From Sphingobium phenoxybenzoativorans (GTDB lineage: Bacteria; Pseudomonadota; Alphaproteobacteria; Sphingomonadales; Sphingomonadaceae): DNA of 51,915 bases. Numbering within the stretch: position 1 is the first letter of the stretch; every line of letters starts with the position of its first letter. Position numbers and translations under genes: made by a program. The notes under the pieces were generated by a model. The model saw only the letters and a list, made by a program, of their open reading frames with translations, searched no databases and had not been told where the DNA came from. Shown here in pieces: positions 17,111 to 26,647 of the stretch. The stretch spans positions 1-51,915 of the forward strand of contig NZ_MINO01000025.1 of assembly GCF_001757355.1 (NCBI RefSeq), written 5' to 3'.

Positions 17111-18070
17111 CTAAAGTTTATTTTTAATAAAGCTCATCGCCGCCCATCGCATTTTATTAACAGGAGCAAAAAATCTTTTAACCGGCCTAAGCATAATGTT
17201 TAAAAATGATCTATCGCTTTGTCGAAAATCGCGCCAATCACCAAGAGATAAATAATATAAATATTCATGCTCATATTTTACGTCATCTCGATAGTTCCAC
17301 GGCTTTTTTTGAGTGGTAAAATGAACGATACGAATATCACTCATTATCTCTTTTACAGACTGCTCCGATAGATCAGAATTTTTCAGGTCTAACTTCTTTG
17401 TTTTGGCTTGAAAGTTCCACCGCAAGCTCAAATCAATAATTCGCCCACTACAAACACCGTTCAGCGTGTCTTGATCATGAAAGATTAGTATATCACTATT
17501 ATCTTCAGCATACTGAATGAAACGTCTAACCAGATCTTCTTCGCGCCAAAGACGAAGATTAACAACTAAAACACCTGCATTTATGTATTTATGCGACAGA
17601 GGAAGTCCTAGTCTTAAAACACTTCCTTCAGAATATGGATCAAATGCTCCTGCAATGTAGGAGGTTCCTAAATCCATTTTCCACAATTCTGCTACATCGC
17701 CACGAACAATCACATCGGCGTCAAGATAAATTACTTTATCAAGGTCATCGGGCAGAATATGTGGAAGAAATAGCCGGAAATAAGATGCCAACCTTATATG
17801 ACCATCAATTCGAAGATGTTGATATGGCCTCTCATCGAACTGATAAAAATTCAATTCCGCATTTCCGAATGTTTCTACGAGAGAGCGGATTTTTCTGCGG
17901 TTCAGTTCACTGACACCCCCGGCAATCACATGCAGATGAAACAAATACTGCTTATTATTTACCAAGAGCGACGCTAACGTCGCAGCGAGATGCTGGCAAA
18001 AATTGTCATCTGTCGAAAAAACACAATGAATTCTGTTCATTGGTAACAGGATTGGTCGGTCATCACCCAT
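17111..18070 (-). CDS. Glycosyltransferase family 8 protein
   Basis: The product (319 aa) is a GT-A-fold retaining glycosyltransferase like bacterial LPS galactosyl/glucosyltransferases. I-H-C-V-F-S-T-D-D-N-F near the N-terminus, the metal-binding D-x-D in V-I-Y-L-D-A-D-V-I-V-R-G, N-A-G-V-L-V-V-N-L-R-L-W, H-D-Q-D-T-L-N-G-V and the C-terminal H-F-T-T-Q-K-K-P-W follow the family order. ATG 18070 is preceded by GAGG with 5 bases between; a later ATG at 18040 would also keep the domain. The gene is AT-rich. It is upstream of, and probably co-transcribed with, the pyruvyltransferase gene. Confidence 0.9.
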   Translation of the reverse strand: MGDDRPILLPMNRIHCVFSTDDNFCQHLAATLASLLVNNKQYLFHLHVIAGGVSELNRRKIRSLVETFGNAELNFYQFDERPYQHLRIDGHIRLASYFRLFLPHILPDDLDKVIYLDADVIVRGDVAELWKMDLGTSYIAGAFDPYSEGSVLRLGLPLSHKYINAGVLVVNLRLWREEDLVRRFIQYAEDNSDILIFHDQDTLNGVCSGRIIDLSLRWNFQAKTKKLDLKNSDLSEQSVKEIMSDIRIVHFTTQKKPWNYRDDVKYEHEYLYYLSLGDWRDFRQSDRSFLNIMLRPVKRFFAPVNKMRWAAMSFIKNKL

Positions 18071-18283
18071 CAAGGCCTCACATTAAGCGTGGGTCCTTTT
18101 ATATCGAAACCGCCCCCCCGCCTACGTTCTTTTGCATTGCAGCATTATCAGTTGATCACAAATTCGGTTCTTCTCGTCGCCTTGCCCGATCCGTACGCGG
18201 CCGACGAAAGCCGCGCCTTATGTGCAGAAGGCCGAAAACTCCGGCCCCATCATGAACATGCAAGCCCTACAGAACAGGTGTCG

Positions 18284-19291
18284 TTAAGCCCGTAACGACT
18301 TTCCACTATGCTTCAAATACGCGACACCGCCCCGAAACAAGCGCCTTAATCGCCATTGCGTCTTTCTGCGCCCCAAGATAGCGTCGTCACCGGGTATTAC
18401 AATCTCCCGGATCGCGTCCCGACAAAGGACAGCAACACGTCGTAAAATCATTGGATGTTTGAAGAAATATTTTGCGAACAAAGCACCATCTCCAAAGCTA
18501 TATCCAGAGTATAGCTTTCGTGCCTGATCAAAAGTCTTCCGACCGTGAAAATGATAGACGACTATATCTGGATCATATCTTATCGGCACATTTTCTAGCA
18601 GCGCTCGCATTAGCAGCTCGCTATCCTCTGCAGCTTTAAAAGCCGCACCAGGCCCGAAATTTTCATCAAACCCCCCGATGCGCCCAAATGTGGCATATGT
18701 TATTACGAAGTTAGCGCTCATGATATAACCAGAAGGTATTCTTTTCCCCTCAAAACAGGACCCTAGCTCATCTTCCTTTATGGTGATCGGGAGGTCATCA
18801 GGATCGCCCAGCATTATCCTTCCTCCGATGATTTGCGGTTCCGCCAAGTTAGAAACGGCCCGGGAGATGGCCGTGATATAGTCCTCTGAAATGACACAAT
18901 CATCGTCTGTAAAAGCTACAATTCCGCCCATAGCTTCTGTAATACCAATGTTCCTCGCAAGCGAGGCTCCAGCTTCTTGCGCCCTCACAACACTGACCCA
19001 GAACGGTTGATCTCGTGCCCATTCTATCAATACTTCTTTGGTCAAATCATCAGAGAAGCTATCGATCAATATGACTTGAACTATAGCTGACGAGTTCAGA
19101 ATCGCCGATCTTAAGCTATCAAGCATTGGCTTTAGCCGCTCCGCACGGTTGCGGGTGCAAACGACTAGGGACACGTCCGCATTTTTGCTTGCATGGTCAG
19201 TTTGAAAATCGACCGAATAGCGGCGAGGCTGAACGAGGTTAGCACGCGTAACCGGAAAAGATCCCGAAGAATTTTCTGCAGAAGCGGTCAT
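18284..19291 (-). CDS. Glycosyltransferase family 2 protein
   Basis: The product (335 aa) has a GT-A domain: V-S-L-V-V-C-T-R-N-R-A-E-R-L near residue 38, G-A-S-L-A-R-N-I-G-I near 100 and V-A-F-T-D-D-D-C-V near 116, where T-D-D-D holds the D-x-D metal site. G-G-F-D-E-N-F-G-P-G near 205 is the usual acceptor-side motif. The C-terminal 90 residues are basic and may contact the membrane. ATG 19291 follows AAGGGG with 10 bases between; an in-frame ATG at 19312 adds seven residues. The donor and acceptor are unknown. Confidence 0.85.
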   Translation of the reverse strand: MTASAENSSGSFPVTRANLVQPRRYSVDFQTDHASKNADVSLVVCTRNRAERLKPMLDSLRSAILNSSAIVQVILIDSFSDDLTKEVLIEWARDQPFWVSVVRAQEAGASLARNIGITEAMGGIVAFTDDDCVISEDYITAISRAVSNLAEPQIIGGRIMLGDPDDLPITIKEDELGSCFEGKRIPSGYIMSANFVITYATFGRIGGFDENFGPGAAFKAAEDSELLMRALLENVPIRYDPDIVVYHFHGRKTFDQARKLYSGYSFGDGALFAKYFFKHPMILRRVAVLCRDAIREIVIPGDDAILGRRKTQWRLRRLFRGGVAYLKHSGKSLRA

Positions 19292-19415
19292 CGACCATTC
19301 ACCCCTTCTCATAAAAATCCCACATATAGTAGTACGAGTAACATTATTACATATACTTCAAGACAAATGACCCAGTATTCTTATAAATACCGTCGTTTTC
19401 AGTGTGAAATACGTC

Positions 19416-20126
19416 TCAACGTTCTCTTGATAATCGACATATCTCAAGAAGCTCATCTGGAACCAGCCTATTTACATAGTAAGCAGAACCTCGACTATGG
19501 AGGATTTTACCAGGATTGCCAGAAACCACAGACATATCAGGGATATCTGAGGACATGACCGCCCCGGTACCGACTATCACATCATTACCGACCGATATCC
19601 TTCCCACCAGCGCGCTTCCAACGCCGATATAGACACGGTCCCCCACAATCGGCGAGCCTGCACGTGTACCACGATTTGCTTGCCCGATCATCGACATTTG
19701 AGCAATATTTACATTATTTCCAATTATAGCATCCCCATTGATGTAAATCCCACCAAACCGGTTGATGAAAAACCCGGGGCCAATTTCTGTATATTCAGGT
19801 ATAGCAATACCGTATTTATATCTTAAATGACGCAGAACAAACTTGAACGGTAATCCCAAGGTGTATTTACGCAGTTTGCTGCGATGAGCCCATCCAGTTA
19901 ATCTCATCCAGACGGTATATTTATAACCAGGCGTAAAAAGAAAATGTTTGATGAACTTTGCGCGACCCTCTCCTTGATATCGGATCAAGTCAGCCTTCAA
20001 GTGTAAATAAACTGATCGTAATGAGGGTAGACATCCCCGAAGATGACGGGAAGATAATTGGCTTAACTGTTGTGATCCGGCGACATCTTTTCTAGAGGTT
20101 GTTATATGTCCTTTCGTATTATTCAT
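19416..20126 (-). CDS. Serine acetyltransferase-like hexapeptide O-acetyltransferase
   Basis: The C-terminal half of this 236-residue protein is a left-handed beta-helix built from hexapeptide repeats, for example G-D-A-I-I-G-N-N-V-N-I, G-D-R-V-Y-I-G-V-G-S-A-L-V-G and N-D-V-I-V-G-T-G-A-V-M. G-P-G-F-F-I-N-R-F-G-G-I-Y-I and P-D-M-S-V-V-S-G-N-P-G-K resemble CysE-like acetyltransferases found in capsule clusters. The N-terminal half, with L-I-R-Y-Q-G-E and W-M-R-L-T-G-W, is the part seen in the colanic-acid-type enzymes. Role: acetylating an EPS sugar with acetyl-CoA (inferred). Confidence 0.85.
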   Translation of the reverse strand: MNNTKGHITTSRKDVAGSQQLSQLSSRHLRGCLPSLRSVYLHLKADLIRYQGEGRAKFIKHFLFTPGYKYTVWMRLTGWAHRSKLRKYTLGLPFKFVLRHLRYKYGIAIPEYTEIGPGFFINRFGGIYINGDAIIGNNVNIAQMSMIGQANRGTRAGSPIVGDRVYIGVGSALVGRISVGNDVIVGTGAVMSSDIPDMSVVSGNPGKILHSRGSAYYVNRLVPDELLEICRLSRER

Positions 20127-20199
20127 GCCAAGCCTCGCAGTTTATTTCACTATGCCACTTTGAATTATTGGCATCTATCAAGAGAGAGAATAAGACTGG

Positions 20200-21198
20200 T
20201 CACAACTTCAAATGCGGCGGAGAGCCATTTGAAAATCGATACCGCGCTCGCTTGACCGGTCCAGATGCGAGTCCATAGATGAGCGCAGCGCGCGGTTGCA
20301 TAAGCAATGAGAAAGCTGCCTTGCCAAAATGGCGCTTCCGCAAAAGGTCCATTATCATTTTGCCGTTTCGGGCACCCACCATCCAGCATCGATATTTCAT
20401 TAGCATTGCTTGCGAAGTTGGTGTGAGACTGCCTTTAAACTTCTTAAGCAGGTCATCAGCAACCCAGATACGATCGTCGAGATTCGGAACGGTTCGTGAC
20501 CCTTTCGATTTTTTACCTGTGACGAGGCTGGACGGCAAAGTATAAGAATAATATGCTTCGCTAACTAATATCGCTTTAGCCCCGTGTAGCAGGAAGTTCA
20601 TAAAAAAATGAAAATCCTCAGCGTACCGGATTTCTGTTGAATAAGAGATTTCCTTTTTGGTGAGAAATTCCCGTCGTAGGATTGGCTTCAGCATGCCAAA
20701 CCGCATCCGTCCGCCGGGCCGCTCGCTCCATAGAAAACGCTCCGGCGTAAGCTCACCCCATTTTTTCCGAAGATAGAACGCTGGGGTATCGCCTGCGGGG
20801 CGAGACTCATCATGCAAAACATAATTATCTGCTATGATATCACACGACTGTTCCAGTGCGATTTCTATAAGATTTTTCAGGCGCCCTTGCTTCCATGTAT
20901 CATCGGCATCCAATATCGCGATCCAATGACCCTTTGCATGTCCGATCGCCAAATTCCTAGCCTCGCTAGGGCCGCCGTTTTTTATAGTTTTGTGAAGGAT
21001 GATCCGATCATCTGCCAACTGTAGGCGACGCACCACATCGCAAGTATTATCGGTCGAGCAGTCATCTACGACAATTATTTCAAGTGAATGGCCCATTTGC
21101 TGCTGAGCACTAATGATCGCTCGTTCGATGTAGGCACTGGCGTTATATGCGGGAATGATCACCGATACCGAAGGTGCCTCGCCGCTGGCCGTCCCCAT
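20200..21198 (-). CDS. Glycosyltransferase family 2 protein
   Basis: The product (332 aa) begins with V-S-V-I-I-P-A-Y-N-A-S-A-Y near residue 11, has I-I-V-V-D-D-C-S-T-D-N-T near 40, and the metal-binding motif in A-I-L-D-A-D-D-T-W-K-Q-G-R near 93, the standard order for GT2 enzymes. The C-terminal half has S-T-E-I-R-Y-A-E-D-F-H-F-F, which places the acceptor-side acidic residues. It is divergent from the Wzy gene with 367 bases between. Specificity cannot be read from the sequence. Confidence 0.88.
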   Translation of the reverse strand: MGTASGEAPSVSVIIPAYNASAYIERAIISAQQQMGHSLEIIVVDDCSTDNTCDVVRRLQLADDRIILHKTIKNGGPSEARNLAIGHAKGHWIAILDADDTWKQGRLKNLIEIALEQSCDIIADNYVLHDESRPAGDTPAFYLRKKWGELTPERFLWSERPGGRMRFGMLKPILRREFLTKKEISYSTEIRYAEDFHFFMNFLLHGAKAILVSEAYYSYTLPSSLVTGKKSKGSRTVPNLDDRIWVADDLLKKFKGSLTPTSQAMLMKYRCWMVGARNGKMIMDLLRKRHFGKAAFSLLMQPRAALIYGLASGPVKRARYRFSNGSPPHLKL

Positions 21199-21565
21199 AC
21201 TTCGCCAACTCCAAAATTCCTGAAGAAACGCCTCTTCTGAGTGGCCTTAGCCGGAAATCACGAACTTATGAACATCACTTCATCGCGCACCGCGGACCTA
21301 TCATCGCAAATCGATATAAGCCGATTGTTACCGATAGCGCTGTTGAAGCTGTCGCTCACGCCAAAATGGTCCCCGCCCCTTTTTTCAAGAAATGCAGCAT
21401 CTTCGAGGGCCAGTTGCTTTTCGGTTCAGCCCGATTATGCATGTCCGGGCCATCCTTATCAGGCAGGAAGCGAAAGGCATTTTTGTTGCGCGCTGGAAAA
21501 GTCGACATTAGGGGCGCTGGCCCACAAAATGATTTGGGATCACCTCATACGCATGGTGTCCTTGC
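21199..21565. other. Intergenic region between GT2 and Wzy genes
   Basis: The genes on either side are divergent, so promoters are expected here. The plus-strand frame 21174-21569 (131 codons) and the overlapping frame from 21241 have no recognisable motif and no ribosome site, and I regard them as chance frames. I see no clear sigma-70 box or hairpin. Confidence 0.3.
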
Positions 21566-22894
21566 ATGAACGGTCGCATCGAGGTTGTGAGCGGCTCACT
21601 TCCTTTGTTTGCCCAACTTCTGGGACTTCTCCTTTCGTCCATAGTTGCTTTTGTCGCGCTGAGAAGATGTCAGGACTGGTCTTCAAAGTTCGTCATATTT
21701 GCGATCTGGTTTCGCTTCATATTATCTGCATTTCCCTCCGTCACCTATCAGACCGTTGCCGCTGGACTTTCCGGCAACGCTCTAGGTTCTATCTTTATCG
21801 TTGCCTTGGGACTGTTTACGGCGCGTAGGAAAATTATATTCAATGTTATAGCGTTAGCAATAGCACCTTATCTGATTTCGATAATTGTTAGTTCATCAAT
21901 AAACCATAATTTGATGGGGAGTGTCGATACTATTCTAAAAACTCTGTATTTTTTCGTTATTGCAACTCATATCTTTAATATTTTCAGAAATGGTTATCAC
22001 AAAAATTTCAGCTTTTGGGCCTTGTTCGCTTTTTGTCCGTTAATCATTTTTCAGGCGCTCTCCGTTGTTCTGGGAAGCTACAAACAGACAGAGGCAGACG
22101 GCTCTGCTTCTTATATTGGCGGATACAATCATGAAGCGGCGTTCTCTTCCGCCTTGGTCGGCTTGGTCATGCTTTCCGTGCTTGGGCAAGGCCTATCCAC
22201 ACGAACTCGGTGGGCAGGCATGACGACGGGCGTCGTTGGCATTTTTATCGCAAATTACAGAACGGCCATAATTGCAGCGGGGCCTATAATCGTATATTTC
22301 GTATTATCTGAAGCTATCCGGCAGTTTCCAAGGCATCTAAAAGCATTTGTCTTACTGGTTTCGGCATTATTTGCTATCACTGCTGCCGTCGGCATTAGCG
22401 TATCTACAGATCGATTAGATGATTTGCCGAAAGCTATAGAAAGAGTTGCCAACGGTTTAGGGCGACCGGAATCCTTCACGTTCAGCGATAGAAGGATATT
22501 GTCGGGCCGGCTCTATCTTTGGAGCAAATATATCGATGAATGGCAGCAGTCTGACAACATACGACATTTAGTCGGATTCGGCCCGGATTCATATCAACAG
22601 AAATTTACAATTTATGCTCATAACACCTTCGTTCATAATCTATACGAATACGGAATATTTGGACTTGTAGCCGTTATTTTCATGTTTGCTTGTGGCTTCA
22701 TCGTGTCCATATTGGGATCAGGCGAAAACAGGATAAAAATTGTTTTCGCCCAACTCTCCTTTTTGGTCCTCAATATGTCGACAATGCCATTGTGGCAGAT
22801 TGAGGGCCTGATAACTTGGGCAATAATTTGGGGTTGGAGCGCGTCATTCTATGCCGGGCCAGCGCGCCGGCATCAAAGTCGCTCTCAGCGTTAA
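21566..22894 (+). CDS. Wzy/O-antigen ligase-type polymerase
   Basis: The product (442 aa) is a polytopic membrane protein with ten or more hydrophobic segments and one larger periplasmic loop around residues 295-350. The C-terminal end of that loop reads I-Y-A-H-N-T-F-V-H-N-L-Y-E-Y-G-I-F-G, the signature of Wzy polymerases and WaaL-like ligases. It would join lipid-linked repeat units delivered by the flippase at 7263. I keep ATG 21566 although I see no good Shine-Dalgarno. It is convergent with the GT4 gene at 22907, with 12 bases between. Confidence 0.85.
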   Translation: MNGRIEVVSGSLPLFAQLLGLLLSSIVAFVALRRCQDWSSKFVIFAIWFRFILSAFPSVTYQTVAAGLSGNALGSIFIVALGLFTARRKIIFNVIALAIAPYLISIIVSSSINHNLMGSVDTILKTLYFFVIATHIFNIFRNGYHKNFSFWALFAFCPLIIFQALSVVLGSYKQTEADGSASYIGGYNHEAAFSSALVGLVMLSVLGQGLSTRTRWAGMTTGVVGIFIANYRTAIIAAGPIIVYFVLSEAIRQFPRHLKAFVLLVSALFAITAAVGISVSTDRLDDLPKAIERVANGLGRPESFTFSDRRILSGRLYLWSKYIDEWQQSDNIRHLVGFGPDSYQQKFTIYAHNTFVHNLYEYGIFGLVAVIFMFACGFIVSILGSGENRIKIVFAQLSFLVLNMSTMPLWQIEGLITWAIIWGWSASFYAGPARRHQSRSQR

Positions 22895-22906
22895 TTGAAA
22901 GGACGG

Positions 22907-24082
22907 CTAGACTGCGCCGGGAGAGTGTCCTGTTTCCGAACCGCTCATTTCTCCTCGGGCAAAGCGATCGCCAAATTTGCGGTAAACCTGCATGACCGCT
23001 TCCGCATGACTTGTTGGGGATAACTCCGTAGCGATCAGCCGGCGATCATCCAGACTTAGCGCAATCTGATCGGTGCTAGTGATCATTCGCTCTATCACAT
23101 TGGCAAATTCTTCCGGATCAGCGTTTAGTGGAACGCCCACCCCTCCAGCCCACTTTTCCAATATCTCGCTGTGCCCCGCATCGTCCGTGGCTACATAAGG
23201 CACCCCCAATAACAGGGCCTCAACAGGCGTGCGGCCAAATGGCTCTGTGATCGCCGGCATTGCCAGTATGTCCAAAGCGGCAATATTGTTATCGGCAGGC
23301 GTACGAAAGCCCGCAAGTAAGCAAACCGCGCCAAGTTGCATCTGCTGAATTAGGTCCTGCATACGCGCTTCGGAAATGTCGCCTGGCCTACCGAAGATCA
23401 CAAATCTCAGCCGGGGATTTCTCGCTGCAAGGATTCGAGCAGTTTCCAGAAAAAATACTGGGCGTTTCCTCTCCCAGAAATTTCCAGAGAAACCGATCAA
23501 AATGCAGTCATCATTTGCACCCATTTCTTGAAGAATGGCATTCTTCAATTCAGATGGAGGCGGTGTGTCAGGATACTTAAAGGGATCCGTAACCAGGGTT
23601 TTCCGATGTTCGCCAACGCAAGCCAGGCTGGCGTAACAAAAGGACGAGATGCTTATGACATGTTCAGCGATCTGGATGGCCAGGCATTTGGGGAACTTTC
23701 TGCCGTTAGCTCTATCATGATGTATGACTGGGATGCCTATAAGCCGTGCTGCTGGGCCCCATATGGGCAGGGCAGACATGTCATTGACGTGCAGGACTGC
23801 CCCATCCTTCAAGCGAGACAACATGCTGTAACGCGAGCGAAATCCCAGCAATGCTCCAAGCGGATCATATGCGCGGTTGGAAGGCGCAGCTCCACTATCT
23901 ATCGTTGTGAAACCCATCCCTCTGGCAAAGTCGGTCACTTCAGATTTCTCTGGCGCCACGATCACGCTGTTCAGATCAAATCGCTGCCTTAGGCCATCTG
24001 CAAGGACAAGACCGGAAATATGCGAACCCCCAAGTCTTTTGCCGGTAAAGGGCATAATTACCAGTCTGGGATCTCGGTGCAT
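22907..24082 (-). CDS. Glycosyltransferase family 4 protein
   Basis: The product (391 aa) is a GT-B-fold enzyme. The N-terminal domain includes G-K-R-L-G-G-S-H-I-S-G-L, and H-V-N-D-M-S-A-L-P-I near residue 98 is the usual inter-strand motif. The C-terminal domain has I-G-F-S-G-N-F-W-E-R-K-R-P near 200 and the nucleotide-sugar-binding E-x7-E region in I-T-E-P-F-G-R-T-P-V-E-A-L. The start ATG follows a GGAGGCGGGAA stretch. It is downstream of the Wzc gene on the same strand with about 145 bases between, so co-expression is possible. Confidence 0.85.
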   Translation of the reverse strand: MHRDPRLVIMPFTGKRLGGSHISGLVLADGLRQRFDLNSVIVAPEKSEVTDFARGMGFTTIDSGAAPSNRAYDPLGALLGFRSRYSMLSRLKDGAVLHVNDMSALPIWGPAARLIGIPVIHHDRANGRKFPKCLAIQIAEHVISISSFCYASLACVGEHRKTLVTDPFKYPDTPPPSELKNAILQEMGANDDCILIGFSGNFWERKRPVFFLETARILAARNPRLRFVIFGRPGDISEARMQDLIQQMQLGAVCLLAGFRTPADNNIAALDILAMPAITEPFGRTPVEALLLGVPYVATDDAGHSEILEKWAGGVGVPLNADPEEFANVIERMITSTDQIALSLDDRRLIATELSPTSHAEAVMQVYRKFGDRFARGEMSGSETGHSPGAV

Positions 24083-24226
24083 TTCCCGCCTCCGCCATAA
24101 TCTAAAGGATTTCTACCAGAGAAACTGATACAGAGATCAAGTCATTTTGCTTACAAGGACAAATAAAAGCATCGCGCAAAAACATTGCACAGATGAAGAA
24201 TTGATATTTTTTTGTTTATTCTATGA

Positions 24227-26428
24227 CTATGCGGCGTAATATTTTTTATACTTCTTATAATACGCACTGGCGTCTTCTTTCGTCCATTTATTCTGCTGAT
24301 CAAGATCCACCTGAGTTAACGCAATTCCGGCAACATTGGCCCCAGATTCAAGCAGCATTCTCGATGCCGCCAAAGAAGCGTCGCTAGGTGTGTCGCCCCA
24401 TCGCACTAGGAAGACAACACTATCTGCTTTCGTCACAAGAAGGCGGGTCTCGGCAATGGCAAGAACCGGTGCGGTATCAATCAGAATGAAGTCAAATGCC
24501 TTCCTGAGATCTGCCAGCAGATCATCCATTGCCGATTTGATAAGGACATCATCGGCCCCCACCGGCTGCGTGGAAATGGGAAGAAAGTAGGCCGATGAGA
24601 TCGGATCCTTCACGATCGCCTGCTGCAGTGAGCAAGTGCCTGCAAGGACTTCCAACAGGCCATATTTTGCGTGCTGAGATGCAGGCCCACGATCTGGACG
24701 GCGCGTGTCGCAATCAATTAATAGGGTCTTGAGCCCGCTTGTCGCCGCAACTCGTGCCAAACACATTGTGCTGGTTGATTTTCCTTCGCCCGGCAGAGCA
24801 GAGGTGACAGCAACGACCTGATATGGCTTAGTGCTTTGAGGCTTGTAGAGCGAAGCTAGCAGCATCCGAAAACTCTCGGTGAATGCCGAAAATGGCCGAT
24901 CAATCACGATGCTCGGATCAAATTCGGCTGAACCTGCTTTTTCGTCACCACTGAGCGTCGAGGAAAAGCTCGGCACAGAAGCCAAAGTGCGCATGCCAAG
25001 AACTTTCTCGACATCACGCGACGTTCGAATTCCTTTTTCCAACAGTTCCCGTACAAGAATTGCCAATGCCCCCAACGTGAGCGCCAAGACAATTCCAATC
25101 GCTCCGAACGATTTCAGCGAAGGAAAACTCGGCATACCCGGAATGCCGGCGAGGGTGAGAATTCGCGCATCCGCACTTTGCGCTCCCTCTTGCGCCGTGC
25201 TCTCCCGATACCTGCGAAGATAATCCTCATATGTGCTGGCAATCGTTGATGCTTCGCGAGCAAGTTCGCTCTGAGTGGCCTTGGCGCGATTGTTAGCGTT
25301 CAATGTCGCAGATAAATTGCCGACGCTGCTTTCCAGCGAAGCGACACGACTGGCAGCGGCTTTTTCCTTTGCCTCCAAATCACCGATAGAGCGGCCACCA
25401 GCTGCAGCAATTCTTGCTCGCAGGGCCGTTAATTCTGAACGCGTCGAGATGAGTTGAGGATGATTTGGTCCGAGATTGGCTTCCAATTCGGCCAGTTTGC
25501 GGCTCAGAACGGCTTCTTGGGCCCACAGGCCGCCGCCATTGGCACCTTCCGGAGATCCCTGATCGGAAGCACCAAGGAATCCGTCGGAAGGCGCATAATT
25601 GCCACCAGCCGCTAGAGCACGGGCTTTTTGCAGTTCCGCAAGCCTTGAGGCATGCTCCGCCCTGGCAGCGCTCAGCTCGCTCGACATTGAGGCAAACTGC
25701 TGCTGCGAGACATTTTGATCGTCTGCGGACGTGAGCAAAGGATGACTGGATTTGAAGTCTGCCAAGGCGGACTCAGCCTTAACAGCCTTCTCGCGCAAGC
25801 CTCCCAGCTTACCATAAAGAAAACCACTTGCCTGCTGGGTGGCTGTCAGTTTCGAACGAAGCTGGTCGTCAGTGTATACCTTCACCAGCTCGTTGACGAC
25901 CTTAGCAGCAATGACCGGATCCTTATTGGTATAGCTGACGTCGATAACGAACGCGACGCCGAAGCGCTTTGCGGCCAAGCCAGAAGAAATCAAATCGACA
26001 GCCGTACTCACTGCCTCCTGGGGAGAAAGTGGGCCATCATCTTCCGATGGCGGAGGCATGAAGTCCGGATTGTTCGCAAGACCCAGACGCGTGACTACCA
26101 TCGCAGCCAAACCTGGAGACTGCAAAATCTCAACAGCGGTATCCACAGCATAAGTGTCCGGCGTATCTCGCTGAACAATGTCCTGAGAGACTACCTGCTC
26201 CTTGCCTGTCTTGAGCACCACCTGAGCAGATGCAGTATATTGCTTGGGTGTTAGGATATATGCCGCGACCGTGAGCAACATGACGATAACTGCAACGATG
26301 ACAAAAAGAATCCACCGTCGGCGAAAGGCAAGCCACGCAGCTCCAAAATCAATCAAACCACTTGATGATTCCGAAGCCGGAACTGAATTAGTAATCCCGA
26401 TCTCGGGCTTGCCTGAAATGAACGTCAT
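24227..26428 (-). CDS. Wzc-type polysaccharide co-polymerase / tyrosine autokinase
   Basis: The product (733 aa) joins a Wzz-type chain-length domain and a bacterial tyrosine kinase. A first transmembrane helix near residues 38-60 (W-I-L-F-V-I-V-A-V-I-V-M-L-L) is followed by Q-Y-T-A-S-A-Q-V-V-L, a long periplasmic coiled coil, a second helix near 440-460 after P-S-F-P-S-L-K-S-F, and a cytoplasmic kinase domain with Walker A G-E-G-K-S-T, Walker A-prime L-L-I-D-C-D-T-R-R-P and Walker B F-I-L-I-D-T-A-P. The C-terminal Tyr cluster (Y-Y-K-K-Y-K-K-Y-Y) is the usual autophosphorylation site. ATG 26428 has AGGA upstream with 8 bases between; an in-frame start 33 bases earlier is less likely. It should set polymer length with Wzy. 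Confidence 0.92.
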   Translation of the reverse strand: MTFISGKPEIGITNSVPASESSSGLIDFGAAWLAFRRRWILFVIVAVIVMLLTVAAYILTPKQYTASAQVVLKTGKEQVVSQDIVQRDTPDTYAVDTAVEILQSPGLAAMVVTRLGLANNPDFMPPPSEDDGPLSPQEAVSTAVDLISSGLAAKRFGVAFVIDVSYTNKDPVIAAKVVNELVKVYTDDQLRSKLTATQQASGFLYGKLGGLREKAVKAESALADFKSSHPLLTSADDQNVSQQQFASMSSELSAARAEHASRLAELQKARALAAGGNYAPSDGFLGASDQGSPEGANGGGLWAQEAVLSRKLAELEANLGPNHPQLISTRSELTALRARIAAAGGRSIGDLEAKEKAAASRVASLESSVGNLSATLNANNRAKATQSELAREASTIASTYEDYLRRYRESTAQEGAQSADARILTLAGIPGMPSFPSLKSFGAIGIVLALTLGALAILVRELLEKGIRTSRDVEKVLGMRTLASVPSFSSTLSGDEKAGSAEFDPSIVIDRPFSAFTESFRMLLASLYKPQSTKPYQVVAVTSALPGEGKSTSTMCLARVAATSGLKTLLIDCDTRRPDRGPASQHAKYGLLEVLAGTCSLQQAIVKDPISSAYFLPISTQPVGADDVLIKSAMDDLLADLRKAFDFILIDTAPVLAIAETRLLVTKADSVVFLVRWGDTPSDASLAASRMLLESGANVAGIALTQVDLDQQNKWTKEDASAYYKKYKKYYAA

Positions 26429-26647
26429 AACTTTTATCCTACGATCGGCAGCTGTCAGCACGGCTCAGATACGCAATTTATTTTCCAACTCACAGCCCGA
26501 TATGCTGACAAACAGATCGGCCATCAACATATAACTATTCGACAACCCTTGCAAAAAGGCCTTGCTTTTCGCTTGGGTTCGCCGATCGCGCAATATCGTC
26601 GTTTAACCCTGCCCGTCTTACAGTGGCGACAGAATTGCTGCAACTGC

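Noticed and set aside
21174..21569. Plus-strand frame of 131 codons before the Wzy gene
   Set aside because: Its start lies inside the GT2 gene on the other strand, there is no ribosome site, and the product shows no known motif.
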